Under the pieces are notes generated by a model. It saw only the letters and a list, made by a program, of their open reading frames with translations. It had not been told where the DNA came from and did not search any database. The translations under genes were made by a program, and so were the position numbers. Shown in pieces: positions 1-12,800 of a stretch of 64,000 bases of DNA (the first letter of the stretch is position 1; every line of letters starts with the position of its first letter). Source of the stretch: Helopsaltes ochotensis (lineage: Eukaryota > Chordata > Aves > Passeriformes > Locustellidae); NCBI GenBank assembly GCA_013400155.1, contig VXBM01000544.1, forward strand, positions 424,779-488,778. The letters run 5' to 3'.

Positions 1-96
1 GAAGGAAGGAAGGAAGGAAGGAAGGAAGGAAGGAAGGAAGGAAGGAAGGAAGGAAGGAAGGAAGGAAGGAAGGAAGGAAGGAAGGAAGGAAGGAAA
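1..96. repeat. (GAAG)n tetranucleotide microsatellite
   Basis: About 24 uninterrupted copies of GAAG start at the window edge, so the full array may be longer. The strand is all purine, the kind of tract that can adopt triplex DNA and that is usually length-polymorphic. It lies deep in the intron of the - strand gene. Confidence 0.97.
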
Positions 97-3000
97 AGAC
101 CAAAAGTACCTGTCTATTGGCTCATAATTTCTAATACCACATTATACCTACACGTGACTACCTTCCTCTTTCTGGGAACTGGAAATCAAGCGCAGTCAAG
201 ACATGTCCTGCTCCCTCAATTATGCAGAGATCAGGAGATAACTCAGAGATAAGGAACAGACCCAGAAGTGTGAGAAGAAGATAAGGAAAAGGAGCTACAG
301 AGCCCCTTCTGCTCTGTGGATGATACAGATGAGATTGTATTAATTCATTAATTAGCAGCAGTAACTCTACTGAAGCTGTTACTTCTCTATTTTTCACACT
401 TCTTACGGAAGTTTTCTGTGTTGCTGTCAACCATCTCACGGTACTCCAGCTAAAACAGAGCAACTTATCCTGGTTTAAATGCTGCAGAATTAACAACTAA
501 GAGAACAAGCTTTTTATTTAACAGTTTGCCTTTGAATCTTCATTAAAAGTGCTCAGTCTTTGCTTTCTACTCTTTGTCTATCTGCAGATATTCTGGTCAG
601 CCAAGTGGCTGCTCATATCAATGACATTTGTCTTCCTACATTTTGCAATAATTTAAATATGGATGTGAACTTTTGCAGAGACTACTTAATATTAAGTAAA
701 ATAATACAGATTTCTTTTCATATTTGGAATAAACCATAGCTGTGGTTTTTCAGTTGGTAATAATATCATCATTAAATAAAACTTGTCAATTATTGTTACT
801 GTGTTCTCTGTTTCTGCAGAATGTAAAGTGACTCATTAGAATATGAACAATAGAGATTTGGATCCCAAGTGTAACATTGCTATTCTAAAAGCAGATTTAA
901 ATGTCTGTATCCATTTATGCTTCTAGGAGTTTCTCTCAATTTGTCTCAAATTCCTGAGAGAAAAAGTGGCTTAACTACTGAGATAACTGAATCTAAGACC
1001 TGAGCCTTTCCTCTAGCTTAGCTAGCCATCCAAATCACAGCCTAACCTATCCTGGACAACCAATCTTCTGACTGCTTTTTTGGCTCACTTTTATCATACT
1101 GGATTGTCCTATTATTTTTCTAATCTAATTATTCTATGGCATTTCACTGTTACACAGAAAATGTGTATCTATAAATGGCCGTAAGTTAAGCCATGTTCCA
1201 GAAAAACAACCTTGTCTTTTTCCCTTTGTTCTTACTGATGCACTACTATGTCCCTTCCCCTGTCTGATATTCAGTGTTTGTGCTATTACAAGCAAATTAG
1301 TGCTGAGCATAACGTAATTCTGAAAGCAAGTCTGAGCCTGGCATGTGATATATGCAGCATGACTGCCTCTAGGACTTACCACCGTGTCATGTATAACATT
1401 AATCGTCTGGTGAATAAAACAGCCTCTTTCTTTGCAAAAGAAAAGATTACAAAACAAATAGCAGCAACAACAAAAAAAAGCCCCCTCTACACATTAAAAA
1501 AAAAAAAAAGGTATCCATTTTAGTCACCAGACCATGTTCCCCATGCTAAACATTCTGTTTACAAGGGAGAAACACAGCAAAACTTCTCATTATCCACTAA
1601 GGTCATTCAGCCCCAAAGGATGCTTCTGGTTAGAAAGGCAGGCAGGGAAAGTAGGCCATGCACAGATCTGGCCAGTACAGGGTCAGCAGCAAACAATAGA
1701 TTCCCTGCAAGCAGTTTCCCCTACATTTTGCCTCCCATAGCCTTCCCAGCATGTTCCTGGCACTTCAGAAAGGTCTGAGCAGCTTTCCTTGCACGGGGTT
1801 CTGCTAAAACCAAAAGTATCTGTTGGAACAGATAAAATTAGTCGAGATTTAAAACTCAGATGGGAACCACCTCATGCTTATTCAAGATAGCAGATTCAGA
1901 ACAAAACCTCTTCCCAGAGACCTGTTACACGGCAGAGCTGAGGGCAGCTTTGCAAACACGTAAACAATTCACTTTAAAGGAAAAAACGGGAGTCTGTGAA
2001 TTCTCATCTATACATTGCTTGGAAATACAGAGGCCAAAGCAGGAGTGGAGAGTAGTAGAGGTCTGCAAATCTACTAACATAACATTTGGAGAGATTCCAG
2101 TTATCTCTAGAGGCTTAAGCAGAGCGGGGTCCAGGCAGAATTTTACTGCAGTGCCTGATAACGTGAAGCGCCAGTCAGTCAGCGGCTGCTTTACTGGGCA
2201 GTGTCAGAGAACAAACTGCAATTAGTAAAAAAAACCTTCAAACCAAAGTCTCAGAGAGAAAAAAACAGAGGATTTTTCACTCGTCCGACGTAAGTGCTGC
2301 ATATTGATCGAGGTAAGGACGGAAATGAACTTTCCACCTACTTGAATTCCCACTGGCTAAGGTATATAGAATAAATGATCAATTCCAATGTTGCTTGTCA
2401 TCACATAAATTGTATGTTTAAGTCCTTGGACATTTACTACGTGGCTGTATTAACACTCCAAAAAGCTTCATTCATTTGTTGGTATAAACCACACTTCCAG
2501 TCTGCTTAATCTTTGACAGACAGGTCTCATTGTCCCCAAAATCCCTCACTACACAATACAACAAAGACTTAAATGACTCTGTAGGCCTGCTCTGCTACCC
2601 ACACTGCTCTGCGCTTCCTGCCCATATATCCCTGGAATTCATGACCACGCAGATTACTAAATTACACACTAGGCCAGGGATTAAGCATGGCTCTTTGTAT
2701 GGGAGCATCTGAGGTCTGGAAGAAGATTTTACCTGTCACGGTCTGTGCTCACTGGGCCTTGATGAGGGCCAGAAGGAAGCAGCACTGCAGAAGATCACAA
2801 ACGCTGCTGTGTGATAATCAGCGATCTGTGGATGATGACAGGATAACCTCACCGGGGCTGTGCTGCACACACCATAACCAGCCTACCATTTCCAAATCAG
2901 CTCAGCAGCTTCTTCCTCCTTAAAATAAAAGGTGAAAGTGTTCCCTGTTCTGATGGATGGCAAGCAAGAAAATGGTCTTCCCTGCACTCAGCAGAACTGA

Positions 3001-5076
3001 AAAGTGTAAGGGGTAGGAATGCATCCTGCAGTTAAGCAAACATGCCAACAAGACAAAGGGAGAGGCAGGGTAGCTCATCAGTTGTTTTAATTTAGCTGCT
3101 AGTCAAAGCTGCAATTGTTGCTGATTGCTTTCAGAATGCTTTAGAGTTACGTATCTAAAAGAATTAAAAATAAAACCAAGGGGAAAAAAAGGCCAGTAGT
3201 AACAGCATAAATTTTAACACCTTAAGGATATTGCATGCCTTTTATCCATTGCTTTTCACTTGAAAAAACAGAAGCCTTTAGTAGGCCTTTGTCTTGATGT
3301 CTAGATGAGAATGAGAAGGGTAAAGTAGTCTTTACCCCAATGTAACTTATACAGAGCTGGTAATGCAAGCTTTGGCCAGGTTTGTTTAGTAGTTCAGAAG
3401 TTACCAGGACAGTATAATGATGGAAATCAGGAAAAGTCTGTATAGAGACACCATATTTTACAAAAACTAGGTATTTCCTTTTTATTTTTTTAAAACATAG
3501 TAGGTGTCAAAATTAATTTTTTGCTTTTCTCCTCTTTGCATATATATTCTTCTAATAGCAATTACTGACATCTCACAGGTATTATTAGTTATGGTGATGT
3601 AGCCATAGCGTCCTGAAAGAGGATATCGTATTTCTCATGTATTTTGCATGAGCACAGTGAATGACAGGCATTATCTGAGGTCTGAAAGATACAAAGTTCA
3701 CAGCATAGCCATTTCGATTTGTTTCAGACAGCAAACTCTGCTAGAAAGTAACAAATGGGGACCACTACACCACAATAAAGTGATGTTTTAGTTCAACATC
3801 ATCCTATTACATCAAAGAGTAGTGTTACTACATGCCAGCACGATGACATGTCATTTTAGAGAAACCAAAACTGTCTCAGATCCGCAAATAGCCTCCTTGC
3901 ACCTCATCAAAAAATGCAACCCCCCAGAAACCCTGGGATGACAAGCTCTGGAAGCGGATCTGGTCTGCACAGACTCAGCAGGACTCTTTGGAAGTTGCTG
4001 CCAGTGCTCCTTTTGCAGCCAGAACAGCCACTGCAGAGCTACACAAACTACTCTAAGCCCTTTCCCCAGAGCCATCAGCCAGGGAGCAGCCATCCGACTG
4101 CCATTTGAGAAAAATAAGCAAAGCAGACTTTAAAAGAATGGAGGAAAAAGGAATCCTCTATTGATCACTGCTGCAAACCAGCTTTGTATTTCCCTTGTTC
4201 CTGCACTCGCTCCGATTTCAGTTAAACCACAGCTCGCTGCAGCACTGCTTTTCCATAGGGCATTTTTTAAAGCCTCATACCATGCTGCACAGCGTGCAAC
4301 AAACTGCCCTCAGCCCACACATGCACAGCACCCTTCTCACACTGGAATGAGTTCTTGGTAATCCCCACAGGCATTCACAGCAGCCTTTTGGCCAGCAAGA
4401 ACAGCGAACCAGGGAGCTGGTTCAGTGAACACACATTCACTTCTGCAGAGTTTGAAATCACGGAAAGGCTCCTCTGATATTTTCTCAGTGACATCCCTAC
4501 AGACAAAGGATAAATGATGGCTGCAGTGAAGTCCAGCCCTGATGGCAGTGAAGGCATCGCCCCTTCACTGCCACTGCTCTTGCCAGCACAGCCAAGCTTG
4601 GCTTGGCTGAATCAGCAGCAGCAGCAATGTTGTCTTGTATCTGCCACCGACTGGAAATGCCAGCTCTGCAAGTGTCTGCCAGCCAAAGCTGAGAGCGATC
4701 GTGCCACTGAGGAAGGCTGAATAGTCAAGGCTCAAAAGCCAAATAAAGGAAAAAGAATCTGAGAAATGAAAGGAGATGATGTTAGGAAGTACAGAGGAGG
4801 CAGAGCTATGCTGTCCACCTTCAGTTTACAGCACAGACTGAAGAGTAGACACGAGGGAAGCCCACAAAAGTCAACAAACTGTCCTGCACTACGGTCCTTG
4901 CTTCCAGTTTGAAACGAATCTGCAAGGATGTGCATTGGAGGCTGCTGCTGGTTGCTTATTACGTGATTCTGGTGGCCACCTCCTTGATCTTTCTGCTGCT
5001 CCAAATGGTAAATCCAAGAAACAGGCCCATGAATGCTGAGCTGCACTTCCACTGGTGCTCATGGCAGGCTGCAGAG
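97..5076. other. Intronic DNA, no gene recognised
   Basis: This is AT-rich sequence with a 14-base A run near 1496-1509. Open frames are at most about 121 codons (for example 1860-2225 +), start at arbitrary points and show no recognisable domain. No RNA gene was seen. Confidence 0.6.
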
Positions 5077-5117
5077 CCCAGCTCTCATTTTCCCAGCTCT
5101 CATTTTCCCAGCTCTCA
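5077..5117. repeat. 15-bp tandem repeat, about 2.7 copies
   Basis: The unit CCCAGCTCTCATTTT begins at 5077 and 5092, with a partial third copy from 5107. The copies are identical. The period is a multiple of three, so the overlapping + frame shows repeated Ser-Ser-His-Phe-Pro, but nothing else suggests it is translated. Confidence 0.93.
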
Positions 5118-5739
5118 GAGGACGTGCCTGAGCACAGGACTTCATCCTAAACACCAGGATTTCACTTGAGTCTCAAAAGCTGCATCCTCATCTCTTTGCT
5201 TTCCAGAAACAACATTTTTCCACTGATACAAGTAACAATGCAGTGTCAAAGCACTTATCAGTCATCCGGAATAACAGCTATTTTATCCTGGGGAAGTGAA
5301 ACTTAACTATCCAGAAACTCTGTCTTTGCTGAACAAATAAAAGAAAATAATTTTTTTTTTCCTTGTCTTTGCAATACTAGATGCAGCAGCAAGAGGGGAA
5401 GAAATCTAGGGCTCCTTCAGATTGTGATTACCAGTATCGAATCAACATTATTTATTTGGATAGAAAGATTTTTTTTTTCTATCCCTACATCTTTCTCGTG
5501 CTAAGAGCTCATACTGTATTTATCGAAGAAACAACTGACTATTAGTACCAACTATTTTATTTTCCTCTCCACTACAGCAATATGTGAAGTGCACATCCTT
5601 TTCCAAATACCAGCAACTCCAAAGGCTTTTTGATTTTGGTTTTTTTTAAAGTATCTCCAAATCTAGCAACTTTCCAAGAAAGCAAGACAGGTCAGGTGCC
5701 CCCTGTATTTAGCAGGCCAGCACTCAGAAAGACAAACAA

Positions 5740-5873
5740 ATATATTTCTAATTTACTAATTATAATTATAATTTAAGTATAAATCTAATTATATTTCTAA
5801 TAAAGAAAAAGTAATTGATTGAAACAAGATCTCCTCCACAATTAATTTTTCTGGTTAGGTTTCAGCGCAAAAT
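5740..5873. repeat. 134-bp local duplication, copy A
   Basis: This AT-rich segment, from ATATATTTCTAATTTACTAA to the end of a TTTCAGCGCAAAA block, recurs at 6725-6858 in the same orientation with only scattered substitutions and small indels. The second half (AAAGTAATTGATTGAAACAA onward) is almost identical between copies. Copies start 985 bp apart. I do not recognise it as a known element family. Confidence 0.9.
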
Positions 5874-6724
5874 ACCTTGAAGATATTTTGTACCCCTGAC
5901 TGTAAGTCCATCTAAATTATGTGCTGTACATACATCCAGTCACCCAATAAGGGTCAAATTAGTGACCTATCTTTCTCTAAATTAAATAAAAGAATGCCAA
6001 AAGTTGATCTACACCGTGATGATCAGGAACAGGGCGTTCCACAGAGCCATGTGGTGCTTTGATGGCTCCTGAACTCTGTTGAGAGGCTGCCTGATGCGAG
6101 TGCACATCACCCAGGCAGGTATGGCCAGCTGCCTCCTGCCCCCTCCTCTCCCAGCTCCAGGGCAGAGCTCTTGAATTCCTCTGCCTGCCTGAATCCCACT
6201 GTTCCAAGATACTCCCAGGCTCTTCTTCATTGAGTGTCTTATCCTTCAGCTTTGTTTGGGTGTATATTGGGAATGTTTTATTTTAATTTAATTGAGGGTC
6301 CATGAAATGAATCTTTCAATGTCCCTATTATGTCTCCAGCGAGCACTAAATCCAAATGCTCCACAGTTGAAAGCAGATGGATGAAAATCCAGACCTGCCC
6401 TTATGTCCAGCTGGTTTGGGATCATTCCATGGTTTTGTCCCAGCTGTGTGCTTTCCTTAAAAAAATCAGGACATCTAATGCTTAGAAGAAAAGTTATTTG
6501 GTGCAAGCCTTTTTAATGTTTATACAAAGTACAACTGATCCTGATGTGTAACTGAGGCCCCAGGCCCTGCTGTACTGTAAATACCGAAAACAATCATCAG
6601 ACCAAAGCAACTACAGTCTTTGCACAAATGCTCTTTTTAAAACACAATCCAGTTGGATGGTGTCTCCCAGTTCTACCAGAAATAGCGTTTTATCTCCCAC
6701 ATTAACATCACTGCTAGAGGACAG
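5874..6724. other. Spacer between the two direct 134-bp copies
   Basis: About 850 bp lie between the duplicated segments. Small open frames occur on the - strand (5977-6207 and 6288-6506) but none shows a recognisable domain. It could be ordinary intron between a local duplication, or the body of a small element bounded by direct repeats. I saw no coding potential typical of a retroelement. Confidence 0.4.
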
Positions 6725-6858
6725 ATATATTTCTAATTTACTAATTATAATTTAAATAGAAATCTAATTATATTTCTAATTTCTATGAAAGAAAAAGTAA
6801 TTGATTGAAACAAGATCACCACCACAATTAATTTTTCTGGTTAGGTTTCAGTGCAAAA
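6725..6858. repeat. 134-bp local duplication, copy B
   Basis: This is the direct repeat of 5740-5873. It keeps the AGTAATTGATTGAAACAAGA core and the TAATTTTTCTGGTTAGGTTT block. Differences are a few substitutions and small insertions/deletions in the AT-rich first half. Copy B ends just before two abutting palindromes. Confidence 0.9.
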
Positions 6859-6864
6859 GTTATG

Positions 6865-6896
6865 TGAAAATATATATTTTCATTGATATATATCAA
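6865..6896. repeat. Two abutting perfect palindromes (18 bp and 14 bp)
   Basis: TGAAAATATATATTTTCA (6865-6882) is a perfect 18-bp palindrome and TTGATATATATCAA (6883-6896) a perfect 14-bp palindrome starting at the next base. Both are AT-rich. They sit 6 bp after duplication copy B and have no clear equivalent after copy A. Confidence 0.9.
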
Positions 6897-9800
6897 CAAA
6901 ATAGTATCTCAAACAGTACCTCGTGTGGAAAGAACCTTAAAAATTAAACTGAGACAATTTGTAAATATATTTTTTGTTTAGTCTGGAAAAGAAATTTTGT
7001 ACAGCACATACAACTCTTAAATCCCATCCAAACAAACACAGGGCAAAGCAGATTTTGAAAGCACATACCTAGAAATTTAGGTTCTATTTACTTCCAAAAC
7101 TTGCGCAATATATTTGGAAATTAGTTTAAACATAGGAAGCATTAGCTCAGAATCAGCAGAAAGAAAGCAAAGTGCATTATTAGTCATAGCCACATTTCAT
7201 TACTTCTTCATCTTGCAAAAATAAGGTTCTTGGAAGACAGTGGTTAAAACATTCACTCCTGTAAAGCTGAAATGAGATCAAATGCTCCAAAAATTAGCAA
7301 AATCTACCTTTCTGACAAGCGGGACTTGCTATGGCTTTTGGAACCCCTCCAAAGTGCATAACTCGAATAGCTGGCTGTGTTTAGGAGGGAGTTTCTGATA
7401 TGCAGTGACATTTAGGATCTCAGAAATGTGTAAATCTGTTCAGAGGCCATTTCCATCCAAAGCTGCCTGAGACCCCAGGCCACTCCACTCCAGAGTTAAA
7501 GGTCTTCTACCTTCACATCTCCTGGTGAAGTGAGCAGATACTTGCTGGAGGTGAGTGCTGATCTGACGAGTTCTTGCTGATTTGTGAAATGATTGGACAG
7601 CACCAACGTTCCCAGTGCTGAGCAAGATGAGAGGGAACACTAAAAACAGCTGGTGATGGCTTAGAAGTAGTGCTCCCCAGTTTCTCTTAATAAAATGCAG
7701 AGCCTACGATGACTTACACATAAATAACCAGCTTTCCACTTTGTTTAGCTGCAGCTTTCATTCTACAAGTGAAGTTTCTCACTCACACTTCTGTAGTCCA
7801 AAGAACAGGAAGGTTTTTACATGTTTCTTCCAGGGGTTACAACTGTTAAATACACAGGGAATCCGTGTTTCCACAACAAGAGCCTGCATTATCCTCTGCA
7901 AAATGAGTTTCGGCTATCCTTGTCTCCTTTCTGTCTAGACAGTCAAACTGTTCTCACTTCATCTCTACTCCCAGATATCGATTACATACGTGTAGCTACA
8001 CCTAAATATGGAAACTAAGGGGAGATCTACAGCATCTCTTAAAAAAAAAAGGATATTTTACATAGCCAGCATACCCAAAATACTGTATGTTCCAGAATCC
8101 CATTCATTTACCATGTTCTGCATAAAGCTAAAGTAGCATCACCAAAGTCAGCTGAGTGACTTCTTAATCCTAGCAACTGGTTTTCACTAACGTAAAGAAC
8201 AGACCTCCAGCAAAGCTAAACCAGCAGAAACTGGTATTTCTTTGATATTTCTGACACTGCTCTGAGAAGTGTAGAAATGCAGCAGAAGAGAGTGAAATCA
8301 AGATCTTGTATTTACAAATATTTTGTTATTCACAATTTTAGAAACATGCTTCCAGAAGTGACGTTTCTTGATTTAAAACTCTCCTGCATATAGTCAGTAA
8401 TTTAGTGAGCTCTTAGTCTTTAATTTGGAAAGCTGGAGCAAACTTTCCTTAAGACCTCAGTAAAACCCAGGTGTTCTGGATCTTCCCAATACAGCTATAG
8501 TATGAGATGGAAAGTAAACAGTCTAATCCGTGTATAAATATTTAGTAAGACACTTGAATCTGGAGCAAAATGCAGCTAACTTCGTGTTCCCTCTTTAGAA
8601 GGCAAACAGATTAGCTGCATGACACAGTGTTAGTACAAACCTTCCTCGACTATAAACATGTGCTAATGTATTTCACCAATAATGTAATGTATAGGAACAG
8701 AGGAAGGGTTTACTCTGAAGGGAGTAAAAGGTCCAATTTCACAGCCTCCTCTCACCTGATGATGCCTTTTCCTGAAGCATCTCGAGAAGTTCCCTGTGCG
8801 TCGTTCTCCTTTCTACTGGCAAGGAGGAACATGACCCCAGTTAAAAATCAACGGCAGACACCAGCAGAAGATGCTGTTCTGCTTCATATACCCCCACAAA
8901 AAAATATCTCAGCCTGAAGTCACAACAAGTATTTGCTAGAGACAATTCAGATGGGGCCAAGAGCAGCCAAAATTTTTGAGATATTAAAAATTAGCTGTTT
9001 CATCTTAGAAGAAATTTCCAATTTCTGTGTCACTCTCCTTCAGAAAAGGACCACTGAAAGGTGAGTGGCAATACATTTCCTCTCCCATCTCTTGTAACAA
9101 TTCTTTTCATCTTCAGTAAAATCAGAGCATTTTTGTGTGGCCTTGTGATGACACAGGATCCAAAGACAGTTGTTCTGTCAGAGCTTTTTTGTATACAAGT
9201 TTTCATATGCCAAAGCCAGTAATATATTAAAACCACATTGGCCCCAGTGCTCCCTAACTAATTCAAGACCAAAGAGAGGCAGCTTCTTCACAGGGGACAT
9301 TTCTATGGCTGATCTGTTGAGGGAATGGAAAAGTAGCTACAAATCCCATGGAAGTATAAAAGCCTCATAACTCTTCTGCTCGCAGTTGACTTCACATCTA
9401 TTTTCAGACCAACATTTCCACACATAAAATAATGAGAAGTAGATGATTCATTGCAGTGAATCGATTTACATTAAATAATATGATCACCTGCCATTCAAAA
9501 AGTCAATTTTTCATTGTGTCTGCCCATCATTCATCTTAGATTCTAATGTGGCCAGAAACAGAAATTATAGAGTCATCAGGAACCAAAGTTGCCTTTTCTA
9601 CTAACAGAATTTCCATCCTCAAACAGGGTGCCACGCTCTTCTCTGAGCTAAACTCCACCCGTGTGCTCTGCCATTTTGAGCAGCAAACTTACAAGACAGA
9701 TCCACATTTTGGGTGTAGACCTGACTCCAAGTGGAAGCCTGTGGTTTTCAGCAGGCAGGCAGATGCAGGTGTCTGTGTAGCCGGAGGTGTCGGATAAATT

Positions 9801-12800
9801 TGGGTGCACACTAAAGGAAAACTCCACACTCGCTCTCATGCAGCTCGGAAAGGACAGCTCCACATTCCCAGTCCGAACCACAGCACAACCAGTGTGGGAA
9901 GCAGAGGCAGCTGGCCCTCTCCAAAGGGCAGGAAATGTCTTTTGGACATTTCAGAGCCGAGGGAGCCGGGAGCTCCGTGCCTGCTGGGTGACCTGAGCAC
10001 GGATGTGCAGTCCCACACTCCTGCCTCGGGGAGCCTCTGACCTGCAGACATCCACACAGCCCTGGGACAAACAGCTGAGACCAGCAACACACGGAAATGG
10101 AAACAGGAACACAAAACTGTTTTTCCAAGGTCATTCTGCCAGGTCATCTAAGATTTTTATGGCCACAGCCTGAAACACTGAAAGCAATCCTGATTAACGT
10201 AGCTGCCTACCAAGATAATAACCACAGCTGTACTGTTAACAATGTGAAAACCAGTTATGGCTTTCTTTTCAGTCTCTTAACAATTATCAAATAGGGAAAT
10301 GATCAAATTACTTTTAATTACAAAATTAAAAATTATCAAATATTTGTTTGCGCTCATGTAATTACTGGGCAAAAGCCAGTTGTACCATATGCTTTTCAGT
10401 ATATGAGAAAAAAGTGATGAAAAAAAATCCTAAAATAGGGCTTTAGACTTCAAGTCACATATTTTTCATCTGTTAGGTAAGCCCAAAGTAGAAAGAAGAA
10501 ATGTGAACCAAATGCTGAGCATTCAGCATAAGCTAAAAAAGGAATATGTATATGCCAGAGAGTTCTTATCAGAGGTAAGTCAGTATTCCTAAAGACTCTT
10601 TATTTTTGTTTATCTCAGTTATCTTTTTCTATGTGCAGTTAAAACAGAGGAAATTTAATTAAGTGCAGATTGATTTGACAAGGATGTTATTTTCTTAATG
10701 AAGCACACTCCCACTTCAATTTCCCTTGTGCCAAGAGATGCATATCCTGAAAAAGTGTAAGATGGAAGAAAAGAATGATGTTCTAAAAATTGAAATGGGT
10801 ACAACCAGCACCACAGTTGCTCACAAGGTGATAAGACATTTTATGAAGTAACAATAAAAATCCCAAACCCCTTTTGCAAGGGCAAGAAAACCACAGTTAA
10901 ACACTTCTCACGAGGCACTGAAGTGACAAGTCTGGAAAAATGGCAGAATGGTGCCGCTTAAAGAGGTCTGGAAAAGATCACGTATCTGGAGGTTCCAAAG
11001 ATTACTGAACAAGATGGAGGGATCATTCAATTTCCATACCCTCGAGGGACACACAGCTTGGTTTTGGTTTGTTTTTTTATCCAGGGCAAACTATGCTGTG
11101 ATACTGAAAAACATGAAAAATCCAAGTGTTGCTCCCCTCCTATTCCCGTTTGTCCATGCGCTGAAGAGAAAATCTGCACCTCTTTAGAGTAATTGATCTC
11201 ATCAAAACCTCACCATCAGGAACTTGTGTGTGCGTTTCTAGCAGGCAGGTCAGGGAGCTGGAACCTCTGCACTGTCACTCAGTGAAGCAGGATGAAGTTC
11301 TGAAAGGTGACATTGACTCAGCATGCTCCCAGCTGAGTATTTGCAAAATAAAGTCTTCATTTTGCAGAGGAGATCCAGTTTAAAGCAATGCGCTTCCTCC
11401 AGCTATCACATCCTGCCAACACTATATGGAGCATTCACACAACTTTTCTAAACAAATGTGAAGAAAAATCTGTCAGGAGGTACTTCCCTTGAAACTGCTT
11501 CCCTTAACACAAATTCCACGTAAAATTCATCTAAGTGGTTGTTTGAGCAGTCATTCTTAGAATGCAATTTGCTTTAAAGGTTTGAAAATTAAAATCCTGG
11601 CTTTCTTACAGATGTTGGGAAACCCCTCAATAACAGCAGTGGAACCCAGCTTTCCTCTTCAGTGCAGACTGGAGAGCTGATAATACTGATACACAACACA
11701 GCAAAAGTGTGACAGAGCCCTGCTTACAGCAGATATTGATGAGATAAACCTAAAGACATCTAAACGTGGAACATCTGACACGTGATTCTGCAAGAAAAAA
11801 GAATGCAGAATACAGCATCCACATTAACTCTCTGAAGAAAACCCTGAGTACTTTTTGTTACCGAGTGTACAAAATACATCCACTGCAAGCAGAACTTCTC
11901 TTCACCCCAAGGTTCTCAGGAGTTAATGCACATTCCAGCTGATAAAAGACAAGGGAATGGTAAAACTAGATTAGTTCAGGTTTTAGTCCTGATGTTAGGA
12001 AAACAAGTCAAGTTTAATTACTTCACTGCTCTGGGAAAGATCTGGAGATAACACTTATGTCATTTTTTGTTTCAAGAGAAAACATGAAATCTCAGGCAAA
12101 TTTCCTTTAAGGACCCAGAAAGAGTGATCCATGCCTGCAAGGAATCACTGGGTGTCCCAAAGCTTGTTTTGTAATGCTTTTGGATTTACAACTCAAGTAC
12201 AGCTGGAGTTACAGGGAATGACCACCTGCTGCCTTGATTTTGCATGCAGACTTTCTTTCTTTATTTTAAATTTGCTGTGAGACAAGCTGGGCTATATTTC
12301 CACTGCTAAGGATATTCCAAAGGTTGACATCTTCCAAAAACATTTTGTCCTCTTAGGAAGATATAGCCTAATTAAAATGAGACAAGACAACCTCTTCTGC
12401 TATCTTCTCTTTCAAATGTCAAATAAGTTTGGAGAGAAAATGTGTTCCAGAAGAAGTGATTAACTATTTTCAGAGGTCGCTTATCAAGGAGTACAGAAAG
12501 CTAACTTTTTAGAGTTTTATATCAAAATATTTTCTGTGAAGTCACTTTCCTGAAAATATAGTTGAGTAAGCAACAGATTTCTTAACTAAAACTTAAAGAA
12601 TAATATAACTAATGTTATTCTCACAGAGTGAAAGCACTTTGGAGCATCAATTTTCTCCTACTGTATATTTGTAACCACCCTGCACTGCAGGACTTTACAG
12701 CTCTTTTTACACCAAAATCTATTCCATAAGTGCAGCAGTTGCAGCAAACAGCAATGGCAAGAATACCCTGGCTGATGCATTTCTCTTTTTTTTTTTTTCC

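Noticed and set aside
9811..10147. Overlapping open frames of about 100 codons on both strands
   Set aside because: They lie in a locally GC-richer block, show no domain similarity, and several frames are open at once, which is typical of chance.
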